From positions 1,874,394-1,938,393 of the forward strand of contig OY282377.1 in NCBI GenBank assembly GCA_958295785.1: a stretch of 64,000 nucleotides of DNA, written 5' to 3'. Source of the DNA: an uncultured Latescibacterota bacterium (lineage in GTDB: Bacteria; Latescibacterota; UBA2968). The first letter of the stretch is position 1. Each line of letters begins with the position of its first letter. The notes under the pieces were generated by a model. It was not told the DNA's origin. It ran no database searches and saw only the letters and a list, made by a program, of their open reading frames with translations. Below, one piece after another: positions 16,697 to 24,763 of the stretch. The translations under genes and the position numbers were made by a program.

Positions 16697-17425
16697 ATGG
16701 CACACATTAGAAACTGGCGAGACCAGCAGCCCGAGGTGGCGCACTTGAGCGCGATACGCTGGCCGGGGTTGAAAAACAGAAACGCCACCCCCAAACGCAC
16801 AGACGAAGACGCGCACCAGTTGCACAATCTTCAAGGCATTGTCAAGCACGCGCTGCAAGGGCGCAAGACCTCTGACCACCACAAACACGCGCAAATCGAA
16901 CAAGCCTATTACATCCTCAGCGGCAGCGGCGAAGTCTTGGTCGGAGAAGACCGGTTTCCCGTCCGTTCGGGGGATGCGGTCTATTTGCCCGCCGACATTC
17001 ACCATCAGATGTTCAACGACATGAATGACGATTGGCTCGAACACCTCGTTCTGGGCAAAAACATCGACGCGGCGCCAGGCGGCGCGTGCGCGATTCGCAA
17101 CTGGGAAGACGTGTTGCCGGTCAGCGACGGCGCGGGTGCGATTCGCTGGCATCAACTCGGGCCTGTGGGCACAAAAGACGGGTGCTTGAAATCCATTGCA
17201 TTCATCGACCGCGAGGCCATCCAACCCGGGCATCAGAGCATCGAGCGGTGTTATGACGAGGTGGAACTCGGGTTCTGGATCGTGGAAAACAAGGGCGTCC
17301 TCGTCACCCCGGATGGCGAACAACCCCTCACCGAGGGCGACGCGGTCCACCTGCCCCCCGGCACGCCCTACCACATCCAAAACCCCCACGCCGAATGGCT
17401 GACCTACATGATCATCGCGGGATGA
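16697..17425 (+). CDS. Two-domain cupin protein
   Basis: 242 residues from the ATG at 16697 with AGGAAA upstream. The first cupin (about 45-120) carries SDHHKHAQIEQAYYILSGSG and GDAVYLPADIHHQMFN, giving a His-x-His...Glu...His metal site. The second (about 165-242) has CYDEVELGFWIVENKG and EGDAVHLPPGTPYHIQNP, with a less complete set of metal ligands. Bicupins include dioxygenases, isomerases and sensors, and the specificity cannot be told from sequence alone. Divergence from a sugar-catabolic PLP enzyme suggests a related substrate. The stop overlaps the next gene by 4 bases (ATGA), so the two are probably translated together. Confidence 0.8.
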   Translation: MAHIRNWRDQQPEVAHLSAIRWPGLKNRNATPKRTDEDAHQLHNLQGIVKHALQGRKTSDHHKHAQIEQAYYILSGSGEVLVGEDRFPVRSGDAVYLPADIHHQMFNDMNDDWLEHLVLGKNIDAAPGGACAIRNWEDVLPVSDGAGAIRWHQLGPVGTKDGCLKSIAFIDREAIQPGHQSIERCYDEVELGFWIVENKGVLVTPDGEQPLTEGDAVHLPPGTPYHIQNPHAEWLTYMIIAG

Positions 17426-17721
17426 AACACGAGGAGAAACTTCATAAAAAAAATGAAAAGTGCTATATTATCTCTTGCGACATAGCGACGAGAGGCGATT
17501 ACGATGCGCTCCGCGATGCCATCAAGAAATATCGCACTTGGGCGCACATTACCAAATCTACATGGGCGGTGGTGACCGCTAAGAGCGCGACAGAGATTAC
17601 TGATGACTTGTGGAGGCATATAGAGGGAAGTCGGCTTTTTGTCGTCAAGTCGAATGTTCAAGCGGAAGCGGCTGGGTGGAATGTGTTCTGTAGCCACGAA
17701 TGGCTGGAAAGGAATCTTTGA
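17422..17721 (+). CDS. SinR/Cas2-like small protein
   Basis: 99 residues starting inside the stop of the cupin gene. The core CYIISCDIATRGDYDALRDA, followed by KKYRTWAHITKSTWAVVT and LFVVKSNVQAEAAGW, matches the family often annotated as SinR or Cas2-like, small ferredoxin-fold proteins related to Cas2 and VapD. No CRISPR array or other cas gene is in the window, so a CRISPR role is not supported. One base separates its stop from the ATG of the broken membrane-protein gene that follows, so the two probably formed a unit. The activity is unknown; Cas2/VapD relatives are nucleases or toxins, but I see no proof of that here. Confidence 0.75.
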   Translation: MKHEEKLHKKNEKCYIISCDIATRGDYDALRDAIKKYRTWAHITKSTWAVVTAKSATEITDDLWRHIEGSRLFVVKSNVQAEAAGWNVFCSHEWLERNL

Positions 17722-17722
17722 G

Positions 17723-18113
17723 ATGTCTCATATATCTCCAGCGCGAAACTTCGGCGAAAAATCCATCAAGATTCTGAGGGGCAAAGTCTATGAGATGAGA
17801 TTGTACGAAGTTGAGGAACACGAGTTGGATACGCTTGAAAAGGGAATGCCGCGAGTCTTTTCCTAAACTTTGGCATCGCGCTATTGTCCATTGGTTGTTC
17901 ATTTCTCATCTCTCTGCTCACAACACACATCGCTTCTGATCGCATTTTTATTGTGTTACCGTGATTGTTACTATCGGTTTTATTGTCGGTCTTGTATTGA
18001 TGTGTTTGTGGTATCGCAATCGGCAGTCAACCGCCGCATTGGTTCAAAAAATTAGGAGCCGAATCCCCGACGAAGAAACGGGGTCAATCGGGCAAGATGG
18101 GGAGGGAGAATAG
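17723..18113 (+). pseudogene. Two-TM membrane protein, broken by two frameshifts
   Basis: The ATG at 17723 begins MSHISPARNFGEKSIKILRG and runs to a stop at 17866. A +1/-1 change near 17860 carries the sense into another frame, SFLNFGIALLSIGCSFLISL (TM1), which ends at about 17960. A second change leads to VIVTIGFIVGLVLMCLWYRN (TM2), then KIRSRIPDEETGSIGQ, ending at TAG 18111. Joined, the pieces give a plausible protein of about 130 residues with a cytoplasmic front, two TM helices and a charged tail. Sequencing errors could explain the shifts. The close link to the SinR-like gene suggests a functional pair. Confidence 0.65.
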
Positions 18114-18246
18114 AGTTTATGATCCGACGCAACGCGCCTTTGGATTATCGAATATTGCCCAAAAGTTTTGGTGGATAAATCCAAAATAAATCCTTAAATT
18201 CGTCCAATGTATCTGCCGTTGGCCCCACCGCGCAAGTGGAGATGAT

Positions 18247-19497
18247 ATGCCCAAACTCGCCGTATACATTGCGTCGATCAAAAACCATCCCACCATCAAA
18301 AACCACCCCATCTTTCAGGTGGCCTTCTATCTCATCGCCCTGTTTTTGGGCCTCTATATCTGCACACAAGCAGCCATCTATCTCGACGCGACCATCACCG
18401 GCTTGCAAGGCGGGCAAGTCCTGCAAGGCGGCACCTTTTGGAAAGCGCTGAGCGTCACCTTTCGGCATCCCGACAACCCCGAACAACCCCTCCCGGTCAC
18501 AGACATCCGCTTCAAAAACGTGGACCGCTTCTTGCCCATCGCGGTCATCGTCCACACGCAAGGGCGGGATTCGACCTATTACGCGGGCACGCAACGCGAG
18601 TGGATCGCAATTCCGGACCTGCCCGTCGACAGCTTGGTCATTCGCACGCGCAACGCCAGCCACAGCGCGGTGATCGACGAGTTGCGCTTTCGGCGCGACA
18701 ACCGCGTCTATACCCTCGACTTTGACAACGCATTGGACGGCCCCATCGCGCCCAATACGCAGATGCTCAACTACTCGTTTGACGACATCCAACTTGCGTT
18801 TGGCGCGGACAATGCCGTGCCCACGGTTGTGCGCGGCGGGGATTTGGCCGAGTCTATCGGGCGCTACATCTCCAACATCAGCGGCCCGCTCTCCACGGTG
18901 TTGATCCTGTTTCTAATCGCCTTGCCCTTCTACATGGTCGTGCGCTATGCCCAGGTCTTGTCCCACGACCTGTCACCTGACCGGTTCTTCACAAATTCAG
19001 ACGCGCAAATCGTTCAAACGCACGGCATTGACTTGCTTTGGGGCGGGCAATACAACGCGGATTACGCCCTGGCTAAAAACACCGAACTCTACGCCATTCT
19101 CACGTCTGTCGAATCTGAAATTGCCTCTGATCAAGCCCGATTGGTCGAGCGATGCGCGGACAAAATCTATCTCCTCTTCGACGAAATTGAAGATCGTCTC
19201 TCCGAAGGCTTTGGCATGTTGGGCCTGCTGGCCCTCTCGCTGGGCCTATTGGGCACGGTTGTCGGCATGATCGACGCGTTCAAAATTTTGGAAGACACCA
19301 TGAAAGTGGGCGAAGGCCCGGCGCAGACCCAACTCAAAATGGCGCACTACATCAACTTTGCACTCGTCACCACGGCCATCGGATTTCTCGGGCGCATTTT
19401 GTCCATGATCCTCATCCGCAAAACCAAGGCCCGCAGCCTGCAACACCGAGCGCGCATGCTCAATGTGGTTCAGCATTTTTATCGAATAGACGAATAG
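18247..19497 (+). CDS. MotA/TolQ/ExbB-family proton channel with large periplasmic insert
   Basis: 416 residues from the ATG at 18247 (GGAG six bases upstream). TM1 lies at about 24-44 (FQVAFYLIALFLGLYICTQA), then a periplasmic beta-rich domain of about 175 residues, TM2 at about 222-243, a cytoplasmic helical stretch, and the ExbB core at the C terminus (GMLGLLALSLGLLGTVVGMI and INFALVTTAIGFLGRILSMI). ExbB/TolQ proteins form the pentameric stator that uses the proton gradient to drive TonB or TolA. The long periplasmic insert is unusual, as plain ExbB is about 230 residues. An ExbD partner follows 43 bases downstream. Confidence 0.85.
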   Translation: MPKLAVYIASIKNHPTIKNHPIFQVAFYLIALFLGLYICTQAAIYLDATITGLQGGQVLQGGTFWKALSVTFRHPDNPEQPLPVTDIRFKNVDRFLPIAVIVHTQGRDSTYYAGTQREWIAIPDLPVDSLVIRTRNASHSAVIDELRFRRDNRVYTLDFDNALDGPIAPNTQMLNYSFDDIQLAFGADNAVPTVVRGGDLAESIGRYISNISGPLSTVLILFLIALPFYMVVRYAQVLSHDLSPDRFFTNSDAQIVQTHGIDLLWGGQYNADYALAKNTELYAILTSVESEIASDQARLVERCADKIYLLFDEIEDRLSEGFGMLGLLALSLGLLGTVVGMIDAFKILEDTMKVGEGPAQTQLKMAHYINFALVTTAIGFLGRILSMILIRKTKARSLQHRARMLNVVQHFYRIDE

Positions 19498-19540
19498 ACG
19501 AATCGCAGGGGCGTGGCCCCCGTGCCTTGGAGATTTATCT

Positions 19541-20071
19541 ATGAGACACCGCAACAGGCGGCCCGTGGCAACGCTGTTGGACACGGGCGAGGGTTTTATC
19601 GACGTGTTGTTTTTGTTGCTGACATTTTTTATCATCCAAAACGTGTGGCAAACGCACCTCGCCAATTTGCACAACCGCTTTGTCCACGCGCAAAAACTCA
19701 ACTTTATCAAAGCCCCTGACGAAAAACACGCGGCGCCCAACCCCACGGATGAGCGGTTTTTGCAGATCATCATCGGCAAATCCCACATTCAATTTGACAA
19801 AGGAGGCGTTGCCACCGAAGAGCACATCGTCTTTCAACATCGGGCAGACAACGCCCAGGTCGGCATTGAACGCGCTGTGTTTTTGGCGACCCAAAAAGCC
19901 TTGCACGCACTCCAAGCGCAGCGGGGTTTTGACCCCAGTGATATTTTGACGCGCCTCTATTTTGAACGCGATGCAACCGTGACGTACACTGTTGGCGTGT
20001 ATGACGCCCTCAACGCCAATGGGTTTAAGACCGTGCAATGGGGGCTTGAGAGTCAAAAGAGGAAGTTTTAA
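19541..20071 (+). CDS. ExbD/TolR-like protein
   Basis: 176 residues from the ATG at 19541 (GGAG upstream). A short cytoplasmic N terminus leads to one TM helix with the essential proton-carrying aspartate (GFIDVLFLLLTFFII, Asp21). A periplasmic domain follows, with IIIGKSHIQFDKGGVATEEH and a C-terminal VGVYDALNANGFKTVQWG, as in ExbD/TolR. It should pair with the ExbB-like protein encoded just upstream. The gap before it holds one copy of the GC-rich short repeat inside the operon. Confidence 0.85.
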   Translation: MRHRNRRPVATLLDTGEGFIDVLFLLLTFFIIQNVWQTHLANLHNRFVHAQKLNFIKAPDEKHAAPNPTDERFLQIIIGKSHIQFDKGGVATEEHIVFQHRADNAQVGIERAVFLATQKALHALQAQRGFDPSDILTRLYFERDATVTYTVGVYDALNANGFKTVQWGLESQKRKF

Positions 20072-20132
20072 TTCGCCCCCTCCTCGCAATGGGGAGAGGA
20101 GTTCCAAAAATTCAAAACAAGCTGAAAAACAA

Positions 20133-21494
20133 ATGATGTCCCCCCAACGACAAAATGCGATCCGCTGCACCTTCGGCAACATGGAACGGGATCAGCCCAA
20201 CCTCTTCGGCGCGTTGTGGGCCATCCTGCACGCACGCAACCTCTTTGAGGCGTGCAGGGCGTGTGGGCATACCTCGGTCAAAAATTTTACCCGCGACTAT
20301 CACCGCGCTATCGAACACCTCGTGCAAGGGTTGCGCGAGCAAGGGTATGATCCGCCCTCTAAAACCGACCCCTTTGGCGACCGCATCGGGCAGGCAAGCG
20401 CGAGTTCGCGCGGGCGGGTCAAATTGCCCTCGCCCGAAGTCGTCAACCGCTGGTACAAAGGCCACATCTTGCACGAAGCATGCGCGATGGTCGCCAACCA
20501 AAACCGCGAGGGGCTCGCCAAACTCTGGGATCGCTTTCCCAGTCAGCGACATGAAATCGAAATCGCCATCGCCATCGCGCCGACCCGTGCGACAGATGCC
20601 CGCCCCCGCGCCATTGGTTTGCCGTTGCCTCCGGTGCAACGCACACGCCAACGCTTTTTGCCCACGCTGGCCGGCGCGTTTGCCCTAGGCATCGTCTTGC
20701 TCTTGGCTCTGTTTCCGCCCACGAGCGGCCGCGCGCGCAACGCCATTGTCACAAATTTCGAGGACATGCGCGTCAGCGCGCAGGGCGTTTTCGACATGGG
20801 GCAAAACGCACCCCCTGAAACCCAAGCCATCGCGCCCAAGCCAGAACCCAAAGTGAGCGAGACGCCAAAAACAGTGCCGCGGCCCAAGATCGCATTGCCG
20901 GACAAACCCGAGCGCGTGCGCGCTTCAGTGCCCGATATTTCGCGCCAACGCGACCTGCCGCGCGCGGCGTTCAACACGCGGCCCCGCGTCTCTGCGCCCC
21001 GCGTAGAAAGAAATGCAAATCCATCGTCCTTTTTCGGTTCGCGTCTAAAAGTCACGGTCGCGCCCCCCACCCCGAGCATGCCCGCGCGCACGCCTGCAAT
21101 ATTGCCGTCGCCACAGCGCGTGGACAACGAGGCGCCCCAGGCGGAATCGAGCGACCTCAAAGGCTATCGCCCGGCCGGGCGCATTGGCTTTTCCAGCTTT
21201 CGCGCATCGGCCGGGCTTTCGGCAGAACTCGCGCGCTTGACCCGCATCCAACGCGCCCTCGCACGCCTCAAAACGCCGCAAAACAGAACCTTTGAAAACG
21301 CCCAACTCGCCTTGGCGCCAGACCGCGCCAGAATCCACTTTGCCGACGGCGTTGCATTTGCCCTCACCTTCCGCCGGGGCCGCTTGGACAATATTCAGAT
21401 TTTCGCACGCTCGGGCCTACGCAAATCCCTCCACCTTGAAACCCAAGCGCGCCGGGGCATCCGCTTCCTCAACCGCGCCCTGAGCCAGTCGTGA
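20133..21494 (+). CDS. TonB-like single-TM protein with N-terminal cytoplasmic domain
   Basis: 453 residues from the ATG at 20133 (a second ATG follows at once). Residues 1-170 form a charged, probably helical cytoplasmic domain (HTSVKNFTRDYHRAIEHLVQ; EVVNRWYKGHILHEACAMVA) that I do not recognise. A single TM helix at about 175-195 (FLPTLAGAFALGIVLLLALF) is followed by a proline-rich stretch (PKPEPKVSETPKTVPRPKIA) and a small C-terminal alpha/beta segment (about 395-450). This is the layout of TonB or TolA, except for the large cytoplasmic domain. Its place right after ExbB and ExbD supports a role as their energy transducer. No TonB-dependent receptor is in the window. Confidence 0.65.
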   Translation: MMSPQRQNAIRCTFGNMERDQPNLFGALWAILHARNLFEACRACGHTSVKNFTRDYHRAIEHLVQGLREQGYDPPSKTDPFGDRIGQASASSRGRVKLPSPEVVNRWYKGHILHEACAMVANQNREGLAKLWDRFPSQRHEIEIAIAIAPTRATDARPRAIGLPLPPVQRTRQRFLPTLAGAFALGIVLLLALFPPTSGRARNAIVTNFEDMRVSAQGVFDMGQNAPPETQAIAPKPEPKVSETPKTVPRPKIALPDKPERVRASVPDISRQRDLPRAAFNTRPRVSAPRVERNANPSSFFGSRLKVTVAPPTPSMPARTPAILPSPQRVDNEAPQAESSDLKGYRPAGRIGFSSFRASAGLSAELARLTRIQRALARLKTPQNRTFENAQLALAPDRARIHFADGVAFALTFRRGRLDNIQIFARSGLRKSLHLETQARRGIRFLNRALSQS

Positions 21495-21502
21495 GATCGA
21501 GA

Positions 21503-22873
21503 ATGAAAAAAATAGCCATCTTCCTCTTGTTCGCCATCCATCTTTCCCCGTCGCTCGCCCGCGAAAAGGACGACGACCTCGCCTATCGGGCCTTTGAAGA
21601 GGGCCGCGCCGCGTACTCGGTTGCGGATTATACCCAAGCTGTCGCGCATTTTGAACGCGCGTGCGATCAGGCCCTCATCTTTACCAGCGCGTATTATATC
21701 TGGTTGGGCACGGCTTGCGAACGCGCTTATGACGCAGATCCCAACGCGCCGATAGACCTGCTCAGAAAAGGCGCGGACGCGTACCGCATTGCGCGCGACC
21801 GAGAGCAAGACCCGGATGTGATCTACGAACAGGGCCGTCTCAGCGTCAAATACGCGATGGCGCGTGCCAACTTTGCGCTCGACCGCGAACACACGCGCCA
21901 ACCTTCTCCCCTGCGTTCACCCCCGCTAGCATTGCGAGACACCACGCAGATAGACACGCGCTTTCACCCGGCGATGATCGACACCTTGCACCGCATCTGG
22001 GGCGTTGCAGAAGGCGGGTTGCGCGAAATTTGGACCGCCGTTCTCGTCCGAGAGCAAAAAGAACTCGTCTATACATCGCCCCAACGCGCGGGCATGAGCG
22101 ACACGCTGCAAGCCTATTTGAGCGTTTATATCGAAAACAGCTTGAACCTGATCGAAACCGCCGCACAGGTCAATTTTGAGGGCATTGAACCGGATTTTTA
22201 CATCCCCAAAATTGCCGCGGCGTCTGCCCGAGGCGCGCTTGGCGACAATCCCGATTGGTTCGAGCAAGTGCTCGCGGCGGCGCGTTTTGACGGCGGGTAT
22301 AACATGCGCTGTGCCATCCTCCGCCTCAAAGGCTTGCGCCACAGCGAGGAAGAAGAAACCGATCCGGCGATTCGCGCCATGCAACGCGCCCTCATCTACG
22401 CGCGGTCAGACACATCGCGCGCCGCCCTCTATTTGGACATGGCCTTTACCGCGTATCGAGACGATTTGGCCCAAGCCGTGGCCTTTGCCCAACAAGCCTA
22501 TCGGCACAACCGATACGAACCGCGCGTGTGCGACACGTACGGCGGGCTTTCCCTCAGTTTGGCGAGCGTCAAGCTCAAAGAAGGCGCGTACCGAGAAGTG
22601 ATCTCGGCCATTTATCCGGTCACCACCTTTGGGTGGCAAGACCGCGGCGAAGCCCTGATCACCCTCGCGCATGCCTACCTCAACTCGGATTTGCAAGATG
22701 TTGGGATGCGTGCGTACCTCGCCGCAGAACATGCCTATCGCATCGCGCCGGATCAGTATTGGCGGGAATTTCACCGCATTGCCAAAAGCCAAGGCCATTA
22801 CGCCCAAGCGCGTCAACTCGAGGAAAAACACAATCCCAATTTGGTCAGCGAACAAGGGGACCCATCGCCATGA
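21503..22873 (+). CDS. Secreted tetratricopeptide-repeat protein
   Basis: 456 residues from the ATG at 21503. An alternative GTG at 21491 overlaps the previous stop but adds only MRSR. A signal peptide (MKKIAIFLLFAIHLSPSLA) is followed by helical pairs with TPR-like spacing (YRAFEEGRAAYSVADYTQAV at the front; LAQAVAFAQQAYRHN and DVGMRAYLAAEHAYRIAPD near the end). It is probably periplasmic and a scaffold for other envelope proteins. Its stop overlaps the start of the PEGA gene by 4 bases, so they belong to one operon with the ExbB/ExbD set. Confidence 0.75.
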   Translation: MKKIAIFLLFAIHLSPSLAREKDDDLAYRAFEEGRAAYSVADYTQAVAHFERACDQALIFTSAYYIWLGTACERAYDADPNAPIDLLRKGADAYRIARDREQDPDVIYEQGRLSVKYAMARANFALDREHTRQPSPLRSPPLALRDTTQIDTRFHPAMIDTLHRIWGVAEGGLREIWTAVLVREQKELVYTSPQRAGMSDTLQAYLSVYIENSLNLIETAAQVNFEGIEPDFYIPKIAAASARGALGDNPDWFEQVLAAARFDGGYNMRCAILRLKGLRHSEEEETDPAIRAMQRALIYARSDTSRAALYLDMAFTAYRDDLAQAVAFAQQAYRHNRYEPRVCDTYGGLSLSLASVKLKEGAYREVISAIYPVTTFGWQDRGEALITLAHAYLNSDLQDVGMRAYLAAEHAYRIAPDQYWREFHRIAKSQGHYAQARQLEEKHNPNLVSEQGDPSP

Positions 22874-24564
22874 ACACGCTGCGACTCGTCTTCTTCTGCC
22901 TGATCGTTCCGCTCCATCTTTTCGCACGAGAACCAGAGCCTGTGCCCGAGATGCGCCCAAAGCCGCGGTTCCACATCCGCTCGACGCCCACCGGCGCGCA
23001 GGTCTTCATCAACGGGCAGGAAGCGGGGTACACGCCCTTTTTCACGCAACAACACCTGGTCATCGGCGACAAAATTCAGGCTTTGGCGCACGGCTACCAA
23101 TTCTGGACGCGCACCATCACAGCGCCGGTTTTGGCAGATACGCTACACATCTCGCTCACGCGCCAGAAAGCGCGCCTGCAAATCCAGTCGGATCAACTCG
23201 ACGCCTTGGGCGCGCAAATCCGCCTTCGGTTTGTGGATCAAGACACGACCATCACCGGATTTATCAACATCGGGCGCGGCAATGTGGCATATCAGGCGGA
23301 CCTCTTCGTGGGCAAATACCACCTTGAAATCGGCAAGGCCGGCTTTGATCCCATCGAACGAGAACTCTTTCTTCCGCCACGCGGCAAACACATAGAAATC
23401 GACCTCGCCCCCGCCGCGCTGCCGCTCGAGGACTTATCCCTGCCCGGCCTCGCCGCCATTGCGGACCGCTATCGCGCCGAAAGCGCGCAACTCCTCGCTG
23501 GGGCCCTGGCCATTGGCGAAACCGCGCCCGCGGTTGAAACCCATGCGTCCATCCGCCTCCGCGATCCGCGCCTAACCCCTTTTATCGCAGAATTGGACCG
23601 CTATGGCGCGCGCATCCGCGAAATAGAACGCACGTTGCGCCGAATGGAACACCGAGACCTCGGCGTGCTTCGCGCCTTGGCCCAAGTCGAAGTGTATCGC
23701 GGCATCGCGCTCGGCAAATACCGCCGCTTCTCAGAGGCCCACGCGCTCTTTCGCAGCGCGAGCATGCGGTCGCCCTTTCCCATTGACCGTGAACCCCATC
23801 CCCTAAGCGAAGCATCCCCGCGCCGCTTGGGCGATCTCATGGGCTTTGTCGATCACTGGCATGCCCGCCTCGGGCGGTTGGATGTCAACGCGAGCGCGGC
23901 ATGGCTCGGCCTTCGCAACGCATCTTTCAACACCCTCCAGTTTGAGCAGGTGCTCTTCACGCGACAAGCCCCCGCGCTTCCGCTGACCTCGCCGCGCGAC
24001 AAGGCCATGCGCGACAGCCTCGTCGCACTTGCCCAACACCTGTTGCGCGAGAACATCGCCCATCGCAGGCGAGAATTTTCCCTCGCCCTTCCCAAAGGCC
24101 ATTACATCCTCAAAGACGCGCACGACATGGCCGTGCCCATTTCGTTCCGCGTTGGCGCGACCCCCGCTTTCCTACGCATCTCGCCGCACGTCAACCTGTG
24201 GTTGCCCAAGGTCAAAACCGCCTCCGATACCGTTCGAGTCCAACCCGTATTCGGCGAGGAACTCGGCCCGATTGTTCGGCCCGACCAGATGACTTTTGGG
24301 CAGGAATACGCGCTCTTGATCAAAACGGGCGATTACAAAGACTACCGCGAACATATCGTCCTCTACCCCACGGGCGGGATCAAGCCCGTCTGGCCAGGCG
24401 TCACCGCCATCGCCGCAACCCCAGGCGCCGAATGTCTGTATTACAAAACGGGCGACCACAAGCTCCCAACCTCGATCCTCGGCAACATCCAGAACAAACG
24501 CAGAGGGCTTCTCAAATACCTGCTGATTCCCATAGTCGGCATCGGCGTTGTAATCGCATTGTGA
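22870..24564 (+). CDS. PEGA-domain envelope protein with C-terminal TM helix
   Basis: 564 residues from the ATG at 22870, overlapping the TPR gene stop. A signal peptide (TLRLVFFCLIVPLHLFA) is followed by a PEGA domain at about 35-95 (FHIRSTPTGAQVFINGQEAG...TPFF) and probably a second, weaker one (about 100-180). The middle is helical, a beta-rich part follows, and there is a C-terminal TM helix (LLKYLLIPIVGIGVVIAL). PEGA domains are common in bacterial surface and envelope proteins. With TPR, TonB-like and ExbB/ExbD proteins in one operon, it probably forms the periplasmic or outer part of a PMF-driven assembly. A hairpin terminator lies 140 bases downstream. Confidence 0.75.
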   Translation: MNTLRLVFFCLIVPLHLFAREPEPVPEMRPKPRFHIRSTPTGAQVFINGQEAGYTPFFTQQHLVIGDKIQALAHGYQFWTRTITAPVLADTLHISLTRQKARLQIQSDQLDALGAQIRLRFVDQDTTITGFINIGRGNVAYQADLFVGKYHLEIGKAGFDPIERELFLPPRGKHIEIDLAPAALPLEDLSLPGLAAIADRYRAESAQLLAGALAIGETAPAVETHASIRLRDPRLTPFIAELDRYGARIREIERTLRRMEHRDLGVLRALAQVEVYRGIALGKYRRFSEAHALFRSASMRSPFPIDREPHPLSEASPRRLGDLMGFVDHWHARLGRLDVNASAAWLGLRNASFNTLQFEQVLFTRQAPALPLTSPRDKAMRDSLVALAQHLLRENIAHRRREFSLALPKGHYILKDAHDMAVPISFRVGATPAFLRISPHVNLWLPKVKTASDTVRVQPVFGEELGPIVRPDQMTFGQEYALLIKTGDYKDYREHIVLYPTGGIKPVWPGVTAIAATPGAECLYYKTGDHKLPTSILGNIQNKRRGLLKYLLIPIVGIGVVIAL

Positions 24565-24706
24565 AACCGCAGATGAACGCGGATGAAAGACGCAAGAGGC
24601 GAGAGGTGAGGATAGAAACGCAGGGGCGCGGCCCCCGTGCCCGCCCGAAGATATTCGAGATACAGGTTTGAATTGCACTCACTTTTGCAGAATTTTACAA
24701 AACGAC

Positions 24707-24741
24707 GCCCCATCCGAAGCGATTTCAGATGGGGCTTTTTT
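24707..24741 (+). terminator. Intrinsic terminator of the ExbB-PEGA operon
   Basis: GCCCCATC at 24707-24714 pairs with GATGGGGC at 24728-24735, followed by six T (24736-24741). It lies between the convergent PEGA and WG-repeat genes. The minus-strand flank (GTCGTTTTG) is also T-rich, so it may serve both. Confidence 0.8.
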
Positions 24742-24763
24742 GTTCGAGCACGGTTGACAAAAA

